Made by a program: the position numbers and the translations under genes. Of a stretch of 10,270 nucleotides of DNA, positions 6,701 to 10,270 are shown one piece after another. Below the pieces are notes generated by a model. It did not search any database, was not told the DNA's origin, and was given only the letters and a program-made list of their open reading frames with translations. Position 1 is the first letter of the stretch. Every line of letters begins with the position of its first letter. Source of the stretch: Chloroflexi bacterium RBG_16_64_43 (GTDB lineage Bacteria > Chloroflexota > Anaerolineae > Anaerolineales > RBG-16-64-43); the NCBI GenBank assembly GCA_001796965.1, contig MGOA01000164.1, positions 1 to 10,270 of the forward strand. Direction: 5' to 3'.

Positions 6701-7569
6701 TCCCCGGGGACGGAAAAGACCGGCAGGTGATAGCCCTTGAATGAAAGGTCTACCTGGCAGCGCTCGGCAATGCGCTGCGTCTCATGGACGGCCTGCGGGA
6801 CCTCCGCGAAGAGGCGCAACATCTCCTCCTCGCTACGCATGAAGTAGCTGCCGTCGGACATGCGCATGCGGTTGGGCTCGGTGACCAAAGCGCCCGTTTG
6901 GATGCAGAGCAGGATGTCGTGGGCGGCACTATCTTCGGGCATTGTGTAATGTACGTCGTTGGTGGCCACCAACTTTGCCTGATAGCGCGGTGCCAGTTCC
7001 ACCAACCGCCGGTTGACCGCGTGCAGCTCGGGGATCTCATGATGCTGCAGCTCGAGGAAGAATCTGTCGCGCCCGAAGACTTCAAAATACCAATCCAGCA
7101 GGCGAGCGGCCTCGGAGTCGCGGCCTTCATTGAGCGCGCGCGGCACTTCGGCCGCCAAGCAGCCGGAGGTGCAAATCAGACCCTCAGAATGCGAGGCGAG
7201 GTAGTCGTGGTCGATGCGGGGTTTGTAATAGAAGCCCTCGAGTTGTGCCGCGGTGGCGATCTGGAGGAGATTGCGGTAGCCAGTGTCGTTTTCGGCCAGG
7301 AGCAACAGATGGAAGGGATCGCGGTCGATGCGTGAGTCCCTCTCGGTCATCCCGCGGGTGGCAAGGTAGGCCTCCACCCCGATGACTGGACGCACCCCCG
7401 CAGCAGTGGCCGCATTGAAGAACTCGACCACCCCGAAAAGCGTACCGTGGTCGGTGAGGGCCAACGCGGGCATACCAAGTTCCTTGGCCCGCGCCACCAG
7501 CCGCTTAACCTTGCCTTGCCCATCAAGCAGCGAATACTCAGAATGCACGTGCAGATGGACAAAGGACAT
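3754..7569 (-). CDS. dnaE: DNA polymerase III alpha subunit (DnaE), 1271 aa
   Basis: Catalytic subunit of the replicative polymerase. Domains in order: PHP (1-270), palm/fingers of the C-family polymerase (about 290-850), helix-hairpin-helix region (about 855-910), OB fold (about 986-1062), low-complexity linker (about 1070-1188) and a C-terminal domain (1189-1271). The PHP domain keeps HLHVH (5-9), TDHG (39-42) and Glu66 in GVEAY, so metal binding is plausible. Polymerase aspartates are Asp397 and Asp399 in PDIDLDF and Asp559 in KVDFLGL; YNARGSAAGS (355-364) and YGFNKAHAADYG (747-758) are further family motifs. QLSLF at 916-920 matches the sliding-clamp binding motif. The length is somewhat above E. 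coli DnaE (1160), mainly because of the Pro/Ala-rich linker. ATG 7569 is chosen because SFVHLHVHSEYSLLDG is the normal PHP start; a GGGTGGTG lies 8 bases upstream as a weak ribosome-binding site. It has an extended -10 promoter and a probable terminator, so it looks monocistronic. Identity is certain. Confidence 0.98.
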   Translation of the reverse strand: MSFVHLHVHSEYSLLDGQGKVKRLVARAKELGMPALALTDHGTLFGVVEFFNAATAAGVRPVIGVEAYLATRGMTERDSRIDRDPFHLLLLAENDTGYRNLLQIATAAQLEGFYYKPRIDHDYLASHSEGLICTSGCLAAEVPRALNEGRDSEAARLLDWYFEVFGRDRFFLELQHHEIPELHAVNRRLVELAPRYQAKLVATNDVHYTMPEDSAAHDILLCIQTGALVTEPNRMRMSDGSYFMRSEEEMLRLFAEVPQAVHETQRIAERCQVDLSFKGYHLPVFSVPGEHTSASYLRALCEQGLRGRYGARADEPVFGERLAYELDIIHTMGFDTYFLIVWDLCRFAREQGIWYNARGSAAGSLVAYALSITLVDPIEHGLIFERFLNPGRVSMPDIDLDFQDDQRARVLQYAADRYGHDKVAQIITFGTMAARAAVRDVGRVLDIPLSEVDKVAKLIPAIPGKPVSLGEALEDVAALKELYQKTDYVRNLVDTAAKLEGVVRNAGTHAAGVVIADRPLVEYLPLHRPTHGSLEAGPITVVTQFEMQVLEQLGLLKVDFLGLATLTLMQRACALISERQGIDLNLDCIPTDDPATYELLGRGEVAGVFQVEGSGMRRYLMEMKPTGLDNVIAMIALYRPGPIDFIPTYIRRMHGEEKIEYRHPALEPILRETYGIPIYQEQLMRAAIEMAGYKPSEADELRKAVAKKKAESLQAHRQRFVAGCEQRSIPRVTAQAIYDDWEGFARYGFNKAHAADYGVICVQTAYLKAHFPVEFMTALLCVNRGDSEKVALYIADCRRMGIDVLPPDINHGQWDFSIEERPGSPMGIRFGLGGVKNVGEGPVLAILEARGSDRAFAGVDDFARRVDLRRVGRRALESLIRVGALDALGDRLSLLDALDRLLSVSAQHFRAAESGQLSLFAAGPSGPIEVLQLQPSRNPVPQRTVLEWERELLGLYVSDHPLSPYLVQLQQAVTHFSAEWSEELNGQPVRVAGLVTHIRGHQTRTGKPMAFVTLEDLQGAIEITVFPNLWNKVKGWLKTNAIALVEGKAEYVGTTPRVLADAISPELTPSGSVKLMRPAVRATQPSPPAVPAAAPGATLAPEMAAMDPTGEPDPDWDNVPPPEPLVEALPGTGAEGIASPSATLTPIAHASGTVIAAASVGAAILAGAPLLAPAPAPRPGPAPEPATSRMITITLRETGDRPRDVRRLRHVHGLLASYPGQDHFALNVYEGSRAWRVEFPNETTGFGAELELRLRELLGPDSIEISPWRVQ

Positions 7570-8039
7570 CGCCGCGACACCACCCGGTCATGAATTATCG
7601 TTGGGAGGGGAACAGATTGCGATTATAGCATACGGTTCGGGTGAATTACTGAACGATTCACCGACGATGAGGAAGGAGGTTGTCGTTCGACTGACTCTTC
7701 TTGCCCCGGTGGTGCGAGAGCATCTGCTGCGCGACGCGGGGAGCCTCACCTTCGCGCCCATCGTGACGAGCGCGGCCCGATGTGCAGCTGGACTCGCATC
7801 CGAGAACGTCGCAACCGACGCCCCAGCCGTGGGGGTAGGTGGCGTTGGGCAGCAGGGAAAGTGCGCTTCGGAGGGGCAGGCGGCGAGATGTGGCGCTATC
7901 GCAAGCCGGCAACCAACTGGCCAAGGGTCACGGCTCGCCGTCCTCCCGAAGCCGAGAGCCTTCAAGGAGCGATGCTCTCAGAACCGGTGGGGGCCGATCG
8001 GGCTGAGGCGCGGCAAGCGGCATGTGGCCGTCTCGTGAC
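7570..8039. other. Gene-free interval between typA and dnaE
   Basis: This 470-bp stretch contains the dnaE leader and promoter at its left end. To the right I find no gene that I can support. Open frames on both strands give Arg-, Cys- and Pro-rich sequence with no family motif. Short inverted repeats are present, including GAGAGC/GCTCTC around a 14-nt loop at about 7954-7979, which could lie in the 3' end of the typA transcript but lacks a T-run. No tRNA, SRP RNA, T-box or other riboswitch signature was recognised by eye. The region could still hide a small RNA or a decayed gene. Confidence 0.5.
7622..7630 (-). promoter_or_regulatory. Extended -10 promoter of dnaE
   Basis: The minus strand reads TGCTATAAT here, a perfect TGnTATAAT extended -10 element. 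It is about 53 bases before the dnaE ATG, giving a predicted leader of about 45 nt. Extended -10 promoters need little or no -35 element, and I see only a poor one. A second, weaker GATAAT lies closer to the gene at 7598-7593, without a -35 partner. Confidence 0.58.
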
Positions 8040-9899
<1,860 letters not shown>

Positions 9900-9966
9900 G
9901 TTCTTTTCACATTCGCCGCCGGCGCCGGTGCGGAACCCTCCTGGCCGGCGTGTGGCACACAGCCAA

Positions 9967-9994
9967 CGACCCCGGACTGGTGCGGCCGGGGTCG
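9967..9994 (-). promoter_or_regulatory. Perfect 9-bp GC hairpin in the typA leader
   Basis: CGACCCCGG (9967-9975) pairs perfectly with CCGGGGTCG (9986-9994) around a 10-nt loop. It lies 67 bases before the typA ATG and downstream of the candidate promoter, so it would be part of the typA 5' leader if that promoter is used. On neither strand is it followed by a convincing T-run, which makes a simple terminator less likely. It could be a regulatory or stabilising leader structure, or the terminator of an upstream gene outside the window. Confidence 0.4.
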
Positions 9995-10011
9995 CTGCGC
10001 AGAGAGAAGCT

Positions 10012-10040
10012 ATCTTATCAGACATTCTGTCCCGGTGGAA
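10012..10040 (-). promoter_or_regulatory. Weak candidate promoter for typA
   Basis: The minus strand has TGATAAGAT at 10020-10012, a TGn-extended -10 with four of six matches to TATAAT. TTCCAC at 10040-10035 lies 17 bases upstream but matches TTGACA poorly. Use of this site would give a leader of about 105 nt that includes the 9-bp hairpin. It is the best site I see before typA, but the match is weaker than for the other genes here. Confidence 0.28.
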
Positions 10041-10080
10041 GGGGCGCGGGATCCGGATATCCCACCCGTCGCAAGCCGAG

Positions 10081-10107
10081 ATTCCTCGGGGCTTTGCCCC
10101 TCGGAAT
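10081..10107. repeat. REP-like palindromic element, first unit
   Basis: ATTCC (10081-10085) pairs with GGAAT (10103-10107), and GGGGC (10088-10092) with GCCCC (10096-10100), separated by a symmetrical TC/TC internal loop and closed by TTT. With its flanks, the minus strand reads like the GTCATTCCGAGG...GAGGAATCTC type of dispersed intergenic repeat that I recall from many MAGs and genomes. Only one clear copy of this unit is in the window, so its repetitive nature is inferred from recall and from the palindrome. Confidence 0.5.
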
Positions 10108-10127
10108 GACGGAGAGGTCCATCCGTC

Positions 10128-10175
10128 GTTGCGAGGAGTGCCGGGACGCGGCGCGTCCCTGCACGACGTGGCAAT
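10128..10175. repeat. REP-like palindromic element, second unit
   Basis: GTGC (10138-10141) pairs with GCAC (10161-10164) and GGGACGC (10143-10149) with GCGTCCC (10153-10159), with one C/T mismatch between them and a 3-nt loop. TTGC (10129-10132) and GCAA (10171-10174) form outer arms. The frame TTGCGAGGAG...GACGTGGCAAT is like a dispersed intergenic repeat I recall from diverse bacteria. It begins only 20 bases after the first unit. Repeat status needs a genome-wide comparison. Confidence 0.5.
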
Positions 10176-10270
10176 CCCGGCGCCAGTGACAGCGACCTCC
10201 TGTGCATGCGGGGCGGTCCCTCAACGCGGCGGGGCTGGAGTGGTATCCTGGAAGAGAAGCAGGCATTGAG

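Larger units (their letters stand above)
9900..10270. other. Gene-free region upstream of typA
   Basis: No coding sequence is supported in these 371 bp; open frames are Arg/Pro-rich shadows that cross the hairpins described separately. The part next to typA is its probable leader (hairpin at 9967-9994, promoter candidate at 10012-10040). The part from 10081 to 10175 is made of repeat-like imperfect palindromes. The last 90 bases show no clear feature, and what lies beyond the window is unknown. Confidence 0.55.

Noticed and set aside
3901..6744. Long plus-strand open frames (406 and 537 codons) opposite dnaE
   Set aside because: They are antisense to an unmistakable dnaE, are rich in Arg/His/Gln without family motifs, and are expected from GC-rich codon bias.
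7700..7720. T-box-like GGTGGT segment on the plus strand
   Set aside because: It lacks the full GGGTGGTACCGCG consensus and has no downstream plus-strand gene.
7669..8038. Possible plus-strand gene beginning MRKEVVVRLTLLAP and ending next to the typA stop
   Set aside because: Its first part looks mildly protein-like, but there is no ribosome-binding site, the second half is Arg/Cys/Gly-rich and unlike protein, and the frame is an extension of a dnaE shadow.
9900..10025. N-terminal extension of typA to 10025
   Set aside because: The 42 extra residues are not TypA-like and would place the G1 motif far from its usual position.
10241..10249. TGGTATCCT on the plus strand as an extended -10 for a divergent gene outside the window
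   Set aside because: Only four of six bases match TATAAT, the -35 is poor and no downstream gene can be seen.

Overview
This is a GC-rich bacterial window with six complete protein-coding genes, all on the minus strand. Read in transcription order (high to low coordinate) they are typA/bipA (9899-8040), dnaE (7569-3754), a phosphofructokinase with PPi-type residues (3605-2445), a small membrane protein (2358-1954), a polysaccharide-deacetylase lipoprotein (1972-815) and an unrecognised 172-residue protein (548-30). I see no tRNA, rRNA, CRISPR array, transposase, phage gene or toxin-antitoxin pair. The set looks chromosomal and mostly housekeeping.

The likely source is a member of the Chloroflexota, perhaps an Anaerolineae-like lineage. 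This is inference and not proof. It rests on the GC-rich coding bias, the deacetylase lipoprotein with a Thr/Pro/Ser linker and a VDDR-type first motif, the TGGGD-type phosphofructokinase, and a DnaE that has an intact PHP domain and a long Pro/Ala linker before its C-terminal domain. Another GC-rich phylum is possible.

Layout. 9900-10270 has no gene. It holds two repeat-like imperfect hairpins (10081-10175), a weak promoter candidate and a perfect 9-bp hairpin in the typA leader. 7570-8039 has no gene I can support; its left end holds a clear extended -10 promoter for dnaE. 3606-3753 separates dnaE from the phosphofructokinase gene and contains a GNRA-capped hairpin (probable dnaE terminator) followed by a TATAAT box. 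The phosphofructokinase gene, the membrane protein gene and the lipoprotein gene are close together (86-bp gap, then a 19-nt overlap) and the last two are probably translationally coupled. 549-814 carries a TATAAT promoter for the 172-residue gene.

Function. DnaE is the replicative polymerase subunit, TypA a ribosome-associated GTPase, and the phosphofructokinase catalyses a central step of glycolysis (and of gluconeogenesis if PPi-dependent). The membrane protein and lipoprotein probably act at the cell envelope. The 172-residue protein is the only gene here with no assignable role. I do not see a convincing novel multigene system. The best leads are sequence-level oddities in DnaE, the deacetylase active site, the typA leader and the terminal repeats.
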